Below, one piece after another: positions 1 through 13,029 of a DNA stretch of 64,000 bases; the first letter of the stretch is position 1; every line of letters starts with the position of its first letter. Under the pieces are notes generated by a model. That model had not been told where the DNA came from. It saw nothing but the letters and a program-made list of their open reading frames with translations, and did not search any database. Origin of the DNA: Dallia pectoralis (lineage: Eukaryota; Chordata; Actinopteri; Esociformes; Umbridae); assembly GCA_029465975.1 (NCBI GenBank), contig CM055747.1, positions 12,510,824-12,574,823 on the forward strand, in the 5' to 3' direction. Both the position numbers and the translations under genes were made by a program.

Positions 1-460
1 GAAGTCATTGTTAGTGCGACTTAAGTGCAATTCAAGTCCGAGTCTCAAACCCGAGTCCCCATCTCTGCCAATACCTCGTTGAGTGGGAGGGGTACGGTCT
101 GGATGAGCGGTGCTGGGTTTTGGTATGGGATGCAACTTGTGGATTCCCACCGTCGTTGTCCAGACCGGCTTGCACCGTGTCCTTCAACCTGGTGCACATA
201 AGGTTCTCTGAGCGGACGTTGTCCCACTGCTGAAACAGCAGAGGCCGGGGTCCGGTCACAGTAGAAGCTCCATCATCTCCAACTCCCCTGCGCTGTTCTG
301 AGACGCCTGCCTCTTAAACACCACAGTATCCCAACTCCACATAACACCAACCGTCTTGAACGTACCCTGAGAAGGAGCTGCTCCTGACTTGCCACATCTT
401 CGCCTTAATCCAGGATGGAGACAGACTGCACATCGATGGCCTTCCTTGCCACGCGTACCA
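1..460. repeat. Unclassified interspersed repeat-like sequence
   Basis: This GC-mixed stretch contains short phrases such as gggactcgggtttgagactcg (read on the minus strand) of the kind seen in teleost dispersed repeats. It has no intact coding sequence and abuts the Tc1-like end at about 460-726. The class is unknown. Confidence 0.3.
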
Positions 461-726
461 GTGCTGGAAATATTGACTCTTTGGGTCCATTTTCAACATT
501 TTCAATTAGGGATATACTCACTTTTGTTTGCGAGATGTTCAGACATTAATCGCTGTGTGTTGAGTTATTTTGAGGGGACAGCAAATGTACATGTAATTAT
601 ACAAGCTGTACACTCACTACTTTACATTGTAGCAAAGTGTAATTTCTTCAGTGTTGTCACACGAAATGATATAAACAAATATTTACAAAAATGTGAGGGG
701 TGTACTCACTTTTGTGAGATACTGTA
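461..726. mobile_element. Tc1-like transposon end fragment
   Basis: This is the terminal part of a teleost Tc1-like element. It contains the family phrases acattaatcgctgtgtgttg and gaggggacagcaaatgtaca, and ends in ctcacttttgtgagatactg followed by TA. No transposase frame survives. Confidence 0.75.
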
Positions 727-3033
727 GATACGTAAGGATAATGTATTATGCCTTTTAAAAATGCAAATGAACACTTAATTGTGTAAGGTACCGGTAAACA
801 TCCCAGGTACCGGTAAACATCACTGCCCGTCTGAGTCATTTAGAGACCTTCACGATGACAAATCTCAATGATGCTCTAACCTACAGCCTCGCAAATCATC
901 AGGTTTTGACCGGGGGCTTAGCCTGAAAGTGGTGAGCTTTAGGTGGGGTAATCCAAGACGGAGCAACGTCCCACTGTTGAAATAAAGGTTTTGATTTTTT
1001 TCCGACACTTTCCAGGGGAGAAAAAAATCTGATACCCTGGAATACATTTTCCCGTCAATATTTTCTGAAATACATCAGAATTCATTTGGTTACATTTTAT
1101 ACAATTTGTGGGGCAGATTGCTATTAAATATAAAGGTAAAGTAAAATTTTGTATTAAAAGAAATTAATTAATTAAATAGTTTAACAAAATGATTTAACAC
1201 ACGTATCTGCACATATATTAATGATACATTTAATTTTGGTGTTTAACATTTGCACAAACACACTCACGCTCAAACACTGCTTGCTCCCGGTTATTGACGA
1301 TTATTAGCTCAGGATAATAGAACATCCAGAGTGATTATAAATTTTGCGTTATGATATAGTAACCAAGAATAGCCAGACGATAGAGTAATAATGCAAATAA
1401 AGCCTATATTTCATGTATTGTCGTAATGACTTGACAAGACAATTTGAGTTATGATATATACTTTTAGGCTGAGTCTTTGTGTGGTATTATGTTAGCACGC
1501 TATACAGGAGGACTACACAACTCTCAACTCGATAATTACGCATCAGCGTTTTCTAATTTTCTGTTCTATTTCCACATTGGTTGAACAGTGTTTAATTTGA
1601 TCGTTTTCTAAGTCACCTTCCACGTTATTTGAACAGTACTTTCTGTTTGATGTTTATTGGAAAGATTAAAACCTTTGTATCGACACCTGTGCCAGGATCT
1701 CCAGTCCTGTGCCCCAGCCATGACAGAGTACCACACAAAGACACGACCAAACAGAGGGAACACAAATATAAGTAAATATTTATTCATCTCCTAATGATGG
1801 AATGGTCACCAAAATAATATTTAAAAAAATGTGTTTAATTTTAAATATTTGTGTGGTACATTAATATTATAAATAAAGTAAGAAATGTGACATTTTGTTT
1901 CAGAGGAATTTAATTAATTAAATAAAATGAATATATTGGAAATTCTATACAATGTGTGTTGGTGTGACATACATTTCTCCGCATGTGTGCATCACATTAA
2001 TGAACTTTAATTAATTAATGCCAAAGCGTGACAGTACCCCCACTCCATTCCAGTACCCACTCTAACACCTCAGTCAGTAGTGGTGCAATCGGCAATACCA
2101 CATGTAGCTTAGTGTTTTCTAAAATAGCCTGTTGATATTACTGTGCATTGTACACATTCTTGTCTGTATTCTTGTCTGTATCTTGTCTGCATAGCTGTGG
2201 TGTCAACTGTCGGCACGTTCGGTTAATTGTGGCTTCATCTCCTCACTGAGTTAATTTCCTGTACATAAAAATGTATTTGGCAGATAATTGTGCTCCTGAT
2301 CATGTCGTGTTGGATTGTGATGGTTCCCGCTATCTGTGTTTGTGCAGCAAAATGTCACCCTCACCTGACAGCCACATACAGCAATAACCAAATCCCATCA
2401 CTGACCTCTATGTATTCAATCTGATCCAAGACTGTAATAAGGAGATTATATTGTTCAGCCAAACTAATGCACATTCTAACAACTCAAAGACCGTCTCCTT
2501 GGGTGCCTTGGCAGAAGGCTGGGCAGGGTCATACAGGGATCCGCAGTTAGTTGACCGGGCCGGGGGAAGAAGAAGGGAAGCATGTGAGCTGGGATCCAGT
2601 TATTCTGAGAGACGCCCCGATGGAAGGAGTGGGGACGGGATCGATACGGAGAGGCGTATAGTGAAGGAGAGGTTGGCGAGGAGAAAGAGCGATGAATAAG
2701 CAGGCTGTTTCTTCTCTCTTCCCTCTCTCACAGTCCTGTGATGGCGGGCCCTTCTCCAGAGTTCATTAATTAGTTAATTAGTTAATTAGTCTGAACAGAT
2801 GGCTGTGCAGCACAAATCAGGAGGATGCTTGAGCCTGGAGCAGCCAGGAGGAAGGCAGGGGGAAGGTGAGCAGGCTGTAGCGCTGTGCTGGAGGTATGTA
2901 CCTGACGTCTCTGTTCCGCAGCAAACATGACAGACATTTTGGATTTTCTTCCCATGCTCCCATATCCTCCCATTCACAAAGCACAATATGTCATGCAATT
3001 GCTTACTATTCACCCACAGTACAGAAAGATGAA
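727..3033. other. Intronic sequence, no feature recognised
   Basis: AT-rich intron with several ttaattaa-type stretches (about 1160-1190, 1900-1930, 2010, 2766-2790). An 82-codon ORF at 2451-2699 (+) has no recognisable similarity and is probably chance. Confidence 0.4.
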
Positions 3034-3100
<67 letters not shown>

Positions 3101-3106
3101 GAGTGT
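3034..3106. repeat. (GT)n microsatellite
   Basis: About 70 bp of nearly pure GT with a few GTAT interruptions at its right end. Confidence 0.95.
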
Positions 3107-3463
3107 TTATGTATGTTCCACGGCCACACTAGTTTGAAGGAAGTCTCTGCTCGGCTGCAGATTTAAAAAGCACTTCTGATGCTTTATTTTTAGACGGCTC
3201 CCATCTAGCCCTTCTCTCTCTAGCGCCGTCTCTGTGTGTGCCTCCTCCTCATCGGTCTCTGTCCCCCTTCACCCTACCCCCTATCCCCCTTCTAAAGGCA
3301 CGGGGAGAAATCACGCTGGCAAATGTGAGTGAGCGAGTGTCGTCTGGGAGGACGTGCGGTCGGGTGTTCCACCTATTGTTGGAAAGTGGAGCAGTTGTCT
3401 CTCTGTTTTGAGGCCAAAGTGTTTGGAGAGGTGGTGAGAATGGGTGGAACTGATGCAAATTCA

Positions 3464-3503
3464 GACACACACACACACAAACACACACACACAAACACAC
3501 ACG
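3464..3503. repeat. (CA)n microsatellite, interrupted
   Basis: About 40 bp of acacac with two acaaac interruptions. It lies just left of the large GT array but on the opposite strand. Confidence 0.85.
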
Positions 3504-3680
3504 CAAAATCCCTTCAGTACAGTACACTAACCCATTTAAGGCAGAACAGAGGGAGAGATAAAGACGAGAAAGCGGGAGAGGTTAATCTAATCGCCCACAT
3601 ACCAAAATGTTCAGCCATGTTAGAGAAATCCAGGACACTATATCAACCATCAGCATTGCTCAGCACAATCTCTCTCCGTC

Positions 3681-3773
3681 TGTGTGTCAGTGTGTGTGTT
3701 TGTGTGTGTGTGTCAGTATGTGTGTGTCAGTGCGTGTGTGTTTGTGTCGGTGTGTGTGTCGGTGTGTGTGTCA

Positions 3774-3805
<32 letters not shown>

Positions 3806-4391
3806 CAGTGTGTGTGTGTCAGTGTGTGTGTGTGTGTGTGTGTGTCAGTATGTGTGTGTCAGTGCGTGTTTGTTTGTGTGTGTGTGTGTGTCGGTGTGTG
3901 TGTCAGTGTGTGTGTGTGTGTGTGTGTGTGTCTGTGTGTGTGTGTCAGTGTGTGTGTTTGTGTGTGTGTGTCAGTATGTGTGTGTCAGTGCGTGTGTGTT
4001 TGTGTGTGTGTGTGTGTGTCGGTGTGTATGTCAGTGTGTGTGTGTGTTTGTGTGTGTGTGTGTCAGAGTGTGTGTGTCAGTGTGTGTCAGTATGTGGGTG
4101 TCAGTGTGTGTGTGTTTGTGTGGGTGTCAGTGTGTGTGTGTCAGTGTGTGTGTTTGTGTGTGTGTGTGTGTGTGTCAGTATGTGTGTGTCAGTGCGTGTG
4201 TGTTTGTGTTTGTGTGTGTGTGTGTGTGTGTCGGTGTGTGTGTCAGTGTGTGTGTGTGTTTGTGTGTGTGTGTGTCAGTGTGTGTCAGTGTGTGTGTGTG
4301 TGTTTGTGTGTCAGTATGTGTGTGTCAGTGTGTCAGTGTGTGTGTGTTTGTGTGTGTGTGTCAGTGTGTGTGTGTCAGTATTTGTGTGTCA

Positions 4392-4430
<39 letters not shown>

Positions 4431-4843
4431 TCAGTATGTGTGTGTCAGTGTGTGTGTGTTTGTGTGTGTGGTCAGTGTGTGTGTTTGTGTGTGTGTGTGT
4501 GTGTGTCAGTATGTGTGTGTCAGTGTGTGTGTGTTTGTGTGTGTGGTCAGTGTGTGTGTTTGTGTGTGTGTGTGTGTCTGTGTGTGTCAGTGTGTGTGTG
4601 TGTGTGTGTGTGTGTCAGTATATGTGTGTCAGTGTGTATGTGTTTGTGTGTGCGGTCAGTGTGTGTGTTTGTGTGTGTGGTCAGTGTCTGTGTTTGTGTG
4701 TGTGTGTGTTTGTGTCAGTTTGTGTGTGTGTGTGTGTGTGTGGTCAGTGTGTGTGTTTGTGTGTGTGTGTGTGTCAGTGTGTGTGTGTGTGTGTCAGTGT
4801 GGGTGTGTGTGTGTGTGTGTGTCAGTGTGGGTGTGTGTGTGTA
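3681..4843. repeat. Compound GT/TCAG array
   Basis: About 1.16 kb of (GT)n broken regularly by TCAG, TTTG, TCGG and TATG, for example tgtgtgtcagtgtgtgtg. It has purine-pyrimidine alternation over long spans. It is open in all three plus frames (up to 524 codons of Cys/Val), which follows from GT repetition and is not a gene. Confidence 0.95.
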
Positions 4844-5533
4844 GGGCATAAATACAAAACACTGCACAACATGTGTAAACTACAAACGTATGTAACTATA
4901 TGAAATACAAACACATATACTTAACCTATGCAAAATGCACAATTCCAATACAGACACACACACAAACACAGACAGACGTGCGCTGGCTAAACGTGGAAAT
5001 CACACAGCCAGAGAAACTATTGGCACGGGAATAAAGAGAACATGCACACAATTACGGAGCGTTTGGATCAGTGCATTGGAACAGCACGCGGCGCCACTAT
5101 AAAACAATGTATTGGGGAACTTGCGTTCGCATGGCAGAACGTCCTCAAGCTCCACTCACTAACGTTTACAGACAGATGCAGAAAAGCGAAATAGCACACG
5201 GAGCACCGAAACATGCAGGCCTTACATCTAGCAGGCAGGACGTAGAAGCTCAGTATTTTCCACTGTATCCTAAAGAACTCCCGTTTCCCTCTTTAGAAAT
5301 ACTCTGATGTGTTGAGACAGGCCTGACACAGTAAACAAGATCCCATTACCCGACCTGGCAACTCCAATGGACTGTAGGTACTCCGTGTTGTACAATACAC
5401 GAAACAACCGCGGCAACCAACACGAAGTCAGACCTTCAGAACATTTGTCATTAGGCCCCGGATATGTTCTTGGTCACCCACAGACCGTTACGACAAACTC
5501 ACTGGTCTTCACGTGTGCATTCAGAAGACTCAC
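4844..5533. other. Intron following the 5534-5683 exon
   Basis: Starts gtgagtcttc on the minus strand. About 690 bp without a recognisable element up to the GT array. The next neuroligin exon (expected to begin with FLSTG-type residues) is not present. Confidence 0.5.
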
Positions 5534-5683
5534 CCAGCACGCCCAGCCGGTAGTTCATGGTGACCACGATGACGTTGCCGTAGGCGGCGAGGACGCTGGC
5601 GTCGAACATGTTTCCAGAACCCTCCATGTACGAGCCGCCGTGGATGAACAACATCACCGGCTTCTTCCGACGGTCTCGTATGT
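5534..5683 (-). CDS. nlgn2: Neuroligin-2-like, exon after splice site A
   Basis: This constitutive exon of 150 nt has the acceptor tttttcccaacgcag and the donor GTGCTGG|gtgagt, phase 1 on both sides. It encodes the alpha/beta-hydrolase core around the oxyanion-hole region: DIRDRRKKPVMLFIHGGSYM followed by EGSGNMFDASVLAAYGN and VIVVTMNYRLGVLG. The KPVML(F), HGGSYMEG and NMFD-SVLAAYGNVIV motifs are those of NLGN2 rather than NLGN1/3/4, which have VYIHGG and VITVNYR. Neuroligins keep this fold but lack the catalytic serine; that position lies in a later exon outside the window. The exon joins in frame either directly to the first coding exon (…TED|D…) or to the 54-nt cassette (…RDE|D…). No further exon of this gene is found between base 1 and 5533. 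Confidence 0.93.
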
Positions 5684-6004
5684 CTGCGTTGGGAAAAAGG
5701 CACGTGAGAAAGGTGAGCGAATCAAAGATGCAAACCTTTAGTGTTTGTATGGAAAAAACTCCCCACAGAAATGCCCCCCAGAACATTCGGTAAACCACAA
5801 GAAAATGCCAATATCCTTCGGTGTGCGCGATACGCGCTATTCGCATGTTTGGAAAGTAACAAATTAGCTGTCTAATTAACAGTCACACAGAATGGCAATT
5901 TTATTTACTGCAATCATTTGCATTTCAAACTAATTGTTCTAAATAGATTACAGTTGATTCTATCAATTAGATTTATTTCAGTCGTGAAGTTGCACATCTC
6001 ATGT

Positions 6005-9000
6005 TGCGCTGTGCTCTAATGGTCAGCAAAGACTCTATGGTCTAATGTGGTCTAATGATCAACAGGGACTTTATGGTCTAATGGTCAACAGGGACTTTAT
6101 GGTCTAATGATCAACAGGGACTCTGTGGTCTAATGTGGTCTAATGGTCAGCAAAGACTCTATTGTCTAATGTGGTCTAATGGTCAACAGGGACTTTATGG
6201 TCTAATGTGGTCTAATGGTCAACAGGGACTTTATGGTCTAATGGTCAATAGGGACTCTGGGGTCTAATGGTGAACAGGGACTTTATGGTATAATGGTCAA
6301 CAGGGACTCTGTGGTCTAATGGTCAACAAGGACTGTGGTCTAATGGTCAACAGGGACTCTGTGATCTAATGTGGTCTAATGGTCAACAGGGACTCTGTGG
6401 TCTAATGTGGTCTAATGGTCAACAGGGACTCTGTGATCTAATGTGGTCTAATGGTCAACAGGGACTCTGTGGTCTAATGGTCAACAGGGACTCTGTGGTC
6501 TAATGTGGTCTAATGGTTAACAGGGACTCTGTGGTCTAATGTGGTCTAATGGTCAGTAGTTACTCTGTGGTATAGTGGTCAACAGAGACTCTGTGGTCTA
6601 ATGTGGTCTAATGGTCAACAGGGAGTCTGTGGTCTAATGGTCAACAGGGACTCTGTGGTCTAATGTGGTCTAATGGTCAGTAGTGACTCTGTGGTATAAT
6701 GGTCAACAGGGACTCTGTGGTCTAATGTGGTCTAATGGTCAACAGGGACTCTGTGGTCTAATGTGGTCTAATGGTCAACAGGGACTCTGTGGTTTAATGT
6801 GGTCTAATGGTCAACAGGGACTCTGTGGTCTTATGGTCAACAGGGACTCTGTGGTCTAATGTGGTCTAATGGTCAACAGGGACTCTGTGGTCTAATGTGG
6901 TCTAATGGTCAACAGGGACCCTGTGGTCTAATGTGGTCTAATGGTAGGGATGTGGTCTAATGGTCAACAGGGACCCTGTCTAATGGTCTAGGGATGTGGT
7001 CTAATGGTCAACAGGGACTCTGTGGTCTAATGTGGTCTAATGGTCAACAGGGACTCTGTGGTCTAGGGATGTGGTCTAATGGTCAACAGGGACTCTGGTC
7101 TAATGGTCTAATGGTCAAAAGGGACTCTGTGGTCTAATGTGGTCTAATGGTAGGGATGGTGTATAAACAGGGACTCTGTGGTCTAATGTGGTCTAATGGT
7201 CAACAGGGACTCTGTGGTCTAATGGTCAATGGTCAAGGACTGTGGTCTAATGGTCAACAGGGACTCTGTGGTCTAATGTGGTCTAATGGTCAACAGGGAC
7301 TCTGTGGTCTAATGTGGTCTGTGGTATAATGGTCAACAGGGACTCTGTGTGGTCTAATGTGGTCTAATGGTCAACAGGGACTCTGTGGTCTAATGGTCAA
7401 TGGTCAGGGACTCTGTGGTCTAATGTGGTATAATGGTCAACAGGGACTCTGTGGTCTAATGTGGTCTAATGGTCAGTAGTTACTCTGTGGTATAGTGGTC
7501 AACAGAGACTCTGTGGTCTAATGTGGTCTAATGGTCAGGGAGTCTGTGGTCTAATGGTCAACAGGGACTCTGTGGTCTAATGTGGTCTAATGGTCAGTAG
7601 TGACTCTGTGGTATAATGGTCAACAGGGACTCTGTGGTCTAATGTGGTCTAATGGTCAACAGGGACTCTGTGGTCTAATGTGGTCTAATGGTCAGGGACA
7701 GGGACTCTGTGGTCTAATGTCAACAGGGACTCTGTGGTCTAATGGTCAACATGGAGGGATGGTCAACAGGGACTCTGTGGTCTAATGTGGTATGGTCTAA
7801 TGGTCAACAGGGACTCTGTGGTCTAATGTGGTCTAATGGTCAACAGGGACTCTGTGGTCTGTGGTCTAATGGTCAACAGGGACTCTGTGGTCTAATGTGG
7901 TCTAATGGTCAATGTGGTCATGGGACTCTGTGGTCTAATGGTCAACAGGGACTCTGTGGTCTAATGTGGTCTAATGGTCAACAGGGACTCTGTGGTCTAA
8001 TGTGGTCTAATGGTCTAAACAGGGACTCTGTGGTCTAATGTGGTCTAATGGTCAACAGGGACTCTGTGGTCTAATGTGGTCTAATGGTCAACAGGGACTC
8101 TGGTGGACTCTAATGTGGTCTAATGGTCAACAGGGACTCTGTGGTCTAATGTGGTCTAATGGTCAACAGGGACTCTGTGGTCTAATGTGGTCTAATGGTC
8201 AACAGGGACTCTGTGGTCTAATGGTCAAAAGGGACTCTGTGGTCTAATGTGGTCTAATGGTCAACAGGGACTCTGTGGTCTAATGTGGTCTAATGGTCAA
8301 CAGGGACTCTGTGGTCTAATGTGGTCTAATGGTCAAAAGGGACTCTGTGGTCTAATGTGGTATAATGGTCAACAGGGACTCTGTGGTCTAATGTGGTCTA
8401 ATGGTCAACAGGGACTCTGTGGTCTAATGTGGTCTAATGGTCAGTAGGGACTCTGTGGTATAGTGGTCAACAGGGACTCTGTGGTCTAATGTGGTCTAAT
8501 GGTCAACAGGGACTCTGTGGTCTAATGGTCAACAGGGACTCTGTGGTCTAATGTGGTCTAATGGTCAGTAGTGACTCTGTGGTATAATGGTCAACAGGGA
8601 CTCTGTGGTCTAATGTGGTCTAATGGTCAACAGGGACTCTGTGGTCTAATGTGGTCTAATGGTCAAAAGGGACTCTGTGGTCTAATGTGGTCTAATGGTC
8701 AAAAGGGACTCTGTGGTCTAATGTGGTATAATGGTCAACAGGGACTCTGTGGTCTAATGTGGTCTAATGGTCAACAGGGACTCTGTGGTCTAATGTGGTC
8801 TAATGGTCAGTAGTTACTCTGTGGTATAGTGGTCAACAGAGACTCTGTGGTCTAATGTGGTCTAATGGTCAACAGGGAGTCTGTGGTCTAATGGTCAACA
8901 GGGACTCTGTGGTCTAATGTGGTCTAATGGTCAGTAGTGACTCTGTGGTATAATGGTCAACAGGGACTCTGTGGTCTAATGTGGTCTAATGGTCAACAGG

Positions 9001-10530
9001 GACTCTGTGGTCTAATGTGGTCTAATGGTCAAAAGGGACTCTGTGGTCTAATGTGGTATAATGGTCAACAGGGACTCTGTGGTCTAATGTGGTCTAATGG
9101 TCAACAGGGACTCTGTGGTCTAATGTGGTCTAATGGTCAACATGGACTCTGTGGACTAATGGTCAACAGGGACTCTGTGGTCTAATGTGGTCTAATGGTC
9201 AACAGGGACTTTATGGTCTAATGTGGTCTAATGGTCAACAGGGACTTTATGGTCTAATGGTCAATAGGGACTCTGGGGTCTAATGGTGAACAGGGACTTT
9301 ATGGTATAATGGTCAACAGGGACTCTGTGGTCTAATGGTCAACAAGGACTGTGGTCTAATGGTCAACAGGGACTCTGTGATCTAATGTGGTCTAATGGTC
9401 AACAGGGACTCTGTGGTCTAATGTGGTCTAATGGTCAACAGGGACTGTGGACTAATGGTCAACATGGACTCTGTGGTCTAATGTGGTCTAATGGTTAACA
9501 GGGACTCTGTGGTCTAATGTGGTATAATGGTCAACAGGGACTCTGTGGTCTAATGTGGTCTAATGGTCAACAGGGACTCTGTGATCTAATGTGGTCTAAT
9601 GGTCAACAGGGACTCTGTGGTCTAATGTGGTCTAATGGTCAACAGGGACTGTGGACTAATGGTCAACATGGACTCTGTGGACTAATGGTCAACAGGGACT
9701 CTGTGGTCTAATGTGGTCTAATGGTCAACATGGACTCTGTGGACTAATGGTCAACAGGGACTCTGTGGTCTAATGTGGTCTAATGGTCAACATGGACTCT
9801 GTGGACTAATGGTCAACAGGGACTCTGTGGTCTAATGTGGTCTAATGGTCAAAAGGGACTCTGTGGTCTAATGTGGTCTAATGGTCAACAGGGACTCTGT
9901 GGTCTAATGTGGTCTAATGGTCAACATGGACTCTGTGGACTAATGGTCAACAGGGACTCTGTGGTCTAATGTGGTCTAATGGTCAACAGGGACTCTGTGG
10001 TCTAATGTGGTCTAATGGTCAACAGGGACTCTGTGGTCTAATGGTCAACAGGGACTCTGTGGTCTAATGTGGTATAATGGTCAACAGGGACTCTGTGGTC
10101 TAATTTGGTCTAATGGTCAACAGGGACCCTGTGGTCTAATGTGGTCTAATGGTCAACAGGGACCCTGTGGTCTAATGTGGTCTAATGGTCAACAGGGACT
10201 CTGTGGTCTAATGTGGTCTAATGGTCAACAGGGACTCTGTGGTCTAATGTGGTCTAATGGTCAACAGGGACTCTGTGGTCTTATGGTCAACAGGGACCCT
10301 GTGGTCTAATGTGGTCTAATGGTCAACAGGGACTCTGTGGTCTAATGGTCAACAGGGACTCTGTGGTCTAATGTGGTCTAATGGTCAACAGGGACTCTGT
10401 GGTCTAATGTGGTCTAATGGTCAACAGGGACTCTGTGGTTTAATGTGGTCTAATGGTCAACAGGGACTCTGTGGTCTTATGGTCAACAGGGACTCTGTGG
10501 TCTAATGTGGTCTAATGGTCAACAGGGACT
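6005..10530. repeat. 36-bp minisatellite with higher-order structure
   Basis: About 4.5 kb built from tctaatgtggtctaatgg followed by tcaacagggactctgtgg (36 bp), with shorter units lacking one tctaatg block. Variant markers recur at fixed offsets. The cagtagtgactctgtggta type is spaced 366 bp (8565 and 8931). A rare variant pair with tcaatagggactctgggg at 6245 recurs at 9261, a 3016-bp shift, showing a large internal duplication. Because 36 is a multiple of 3, short NGQQGLCGLMWS-type ORFs arise; none is a gene. Confidence 0.95.
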
Positions 10531-13029
10531 CTCTGGTCTCCTAGCAACTCCCTCAAATGACGTGGTCACCTGGGAAGCTAAATCATCCAATCAGGTGCCA
10601 GAGGGGCTCCTGTGGTAATACTCGACAACATGGTTCGATCAGGTGTGAGAACAACTGTATGACGTGGGTGCCTGTGAGGAAGGCATCGCTCCATCTTCAA
10701 CTCTTCTCAATCCATCGTGAGTTGTTGCAATAAGACATGGTGGTACATAACTTTGCGTATAACGAACGAACAAAAAAGGGTTTATGTTTGCACCACCTGA
10801 GCATGTGAAACATCACCATGGCGACATCACAAATGTATTATTTTCATCCATTCTTAATGCGTATTGTTAAGGGTCAGTTTATCAAACAATCATGCTAATT
10901 AATTCATCTAAAACACACTGTTTGTTATTAGTTACATCTCTGGACAGCTAAACCATACCCATAACATATTATACTGTATTAAGAAAGTAACCGACCTATC
11001 CCCAGCCATTCAATATCCCTTTTCAACTGTGGTCTCATTTCTGTCTGGTAGATCTCCAACGCCTGACACGATAGCTTATACACCGCATTCCTGACCTACA
11101 AAACTGAACTGAGCTGTTGCAGACGAAAGCTAGCGTTAAAAGCAATAACGCCAGAAGCCTTACAGTCCTATCTTACATCAATTTAGAAACATTGTCTTCG
11201 CTTTATTATGGCAGTCTGTGTTTTGTTCTGTCCTTCCTCAAGTGTTGTGTTCCCTGTAGAGAAATGCTTCAATCTGGAAGCCTCTGCTTCCCCACTCTCT
11301 ACCGTCTGTCACTGTCTCTCCTGACGTTCGCTCCATAGGATAATGGTACGGTCCAGGTATTCTGGCACCCCCTTCTCTGTAAGGTGATGTGGTACAGTCT
11401 GTGTGCCTCAAACAAGGCAGAACTGCCAGCGCTGCCCAGTTAGCCTAGCGTCTGCGTTGTGCAGGCCCTGTGGATAATTCATGTGAAAGCCAGACCAAGT
11501 GGAAACATAAATAACAGCCACAGCATCTGTTTACCCTGATGAGCTTCTGGAGAGGGAGGTGGGGAAAACGACAGGGATATGGAGACAGAGAGCGTGATGG
11601 AAACAGAGATGGATAGAAGAGAAATGTCTTAAAATAGATTAGAAGAGACTGGGGAGAAAAAAAATAAGAGAGCGAGAGTGAAAGCGGGTGAAACGGAGCA
11701 GTCGAAAGAGACACGGCCAGGGATACAGAGACCCGAGCAAACAAGGAGGATATTGAGAAAAGAGTCATGTAACAAGCAAAACCACCAGATGAGATCTTAT
11801 ACACAAAATTGCCACGTCAAGGTGTCTTCCCAGCATGCAATAGGCATGTTGCAGCGACAGCTCACGAAGGAACCACGGCCCGTATACACGACTGCCGTAA
11901 GCTGAGACGTAATGGGCCAAGATAGGTTACAGTTGACTGAGGACATTATTCTACTCATCGGCCACCATTGTTTTCTAAACAGGCCCAGTTTAGAGGTGTC
12001 TTTGATGGGTTGGTCTGAGGACATTTTGGAGCAACATCAGCAGTATTTAGCGTCACTGACGGGCGTTTCTGCCTCTCTTATGTTTGCATGCACAGGCCAG
12101 GGTCGGGTCAGGAGGCAGGTTTTGGAAGGTCAGTATAATACTGATAAATGTATTGTTGTGTATGTTTTCGATATTCTTTTGATATGAGTCCAGGAGACAT
12201 GGATGACATGGAGGGATACGAAAGATTCTATTGTATTTTCCTTTTATTCATTCTATGCGTTTCATAATTATCGCTGTTCTTTTGGCTGGTATGTTTTCCA
12301 TCACAGACCACATAGCAAACAAGCGCTATCACCTTTCGGATCGTCCCCCGAGTTGTACTCATGTGCGTCTTCTTTCCCAATAAATAATTGAATCAATCCT
12401 AATTCCCGGCCACGGAGATGCACGTAGGAAAATTCCCATGCGCGCACACGAGCGCGAGGGCACGCTCAGGCAGACACTCATGCATAGGCAGCTGCGATGC
12501 TGAGTCGCTATGGAAACTGCCTCTTCTCTGTCTAATAGAAGCTCACCAGCCATTCCACTGCACTGATTCACTCTGAGCCTGTTGCCGTGGAAACAAATTC
12601 TACTCATGTATTTGCACACCCGTCTGCTTCAGCACCTGAATCTCAGGTTACACCAGAACACCAGACACACACACGTATACACACACAGTACATTCATATG
12701 CAGTCATCCTTAAGAGAGTATATTGACACAAGAGAGACACAGATGTTCACAAACGATACATTGTAACCCTGACATGCGTGCACACAAACACACTCTCACT
12801 CATTGTCCTTCTCTCTTGTGTATCGTGGGCCTCTAGTGATTTCCCACAGGGGATATAAACAACATGAATTATCCCAGTATTATCAGGCATACAGAGACCT
12901 GGGTGGAATGCATGACCAATGGATCAGCACCCCTCACTGTCAGCAGTCACATGCTCTGCAATGGACCGGAGAGTGGCACTGATCAGAAACAGGCTAAAAT
13001 ATCAACCACTGAGTTGTATCGTGGAAAAT
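10531..13029. other. Intronic sequence, no gene recognised
   Basis: About 2.5 kb of mixed intron. It includes a purine-rich stretch at 11550-11700 and short CA runs near 12660-12800. ORFs here are up to 119 codons, short and unrelated to known families. Confidence 0.4.

Noticed and set aside
2451..2699. 82-codon plus ORF
   Set aside because: No similarity to a known family, no splice or UTR support; within the range expected by chance in this length.
3329..4903. 524-codon plus ORF and overlapping 414- and 386-codon ORFs
   Set aside because: They are Cys/Val translations of GT repetition, open in all three frames at once.
1..5533. Further neuroligin exons at the left edge
   Set aside because: I looked for a minus-strand exon starting with the FLSTG-type continuation and conserved downstream motifs and found none.
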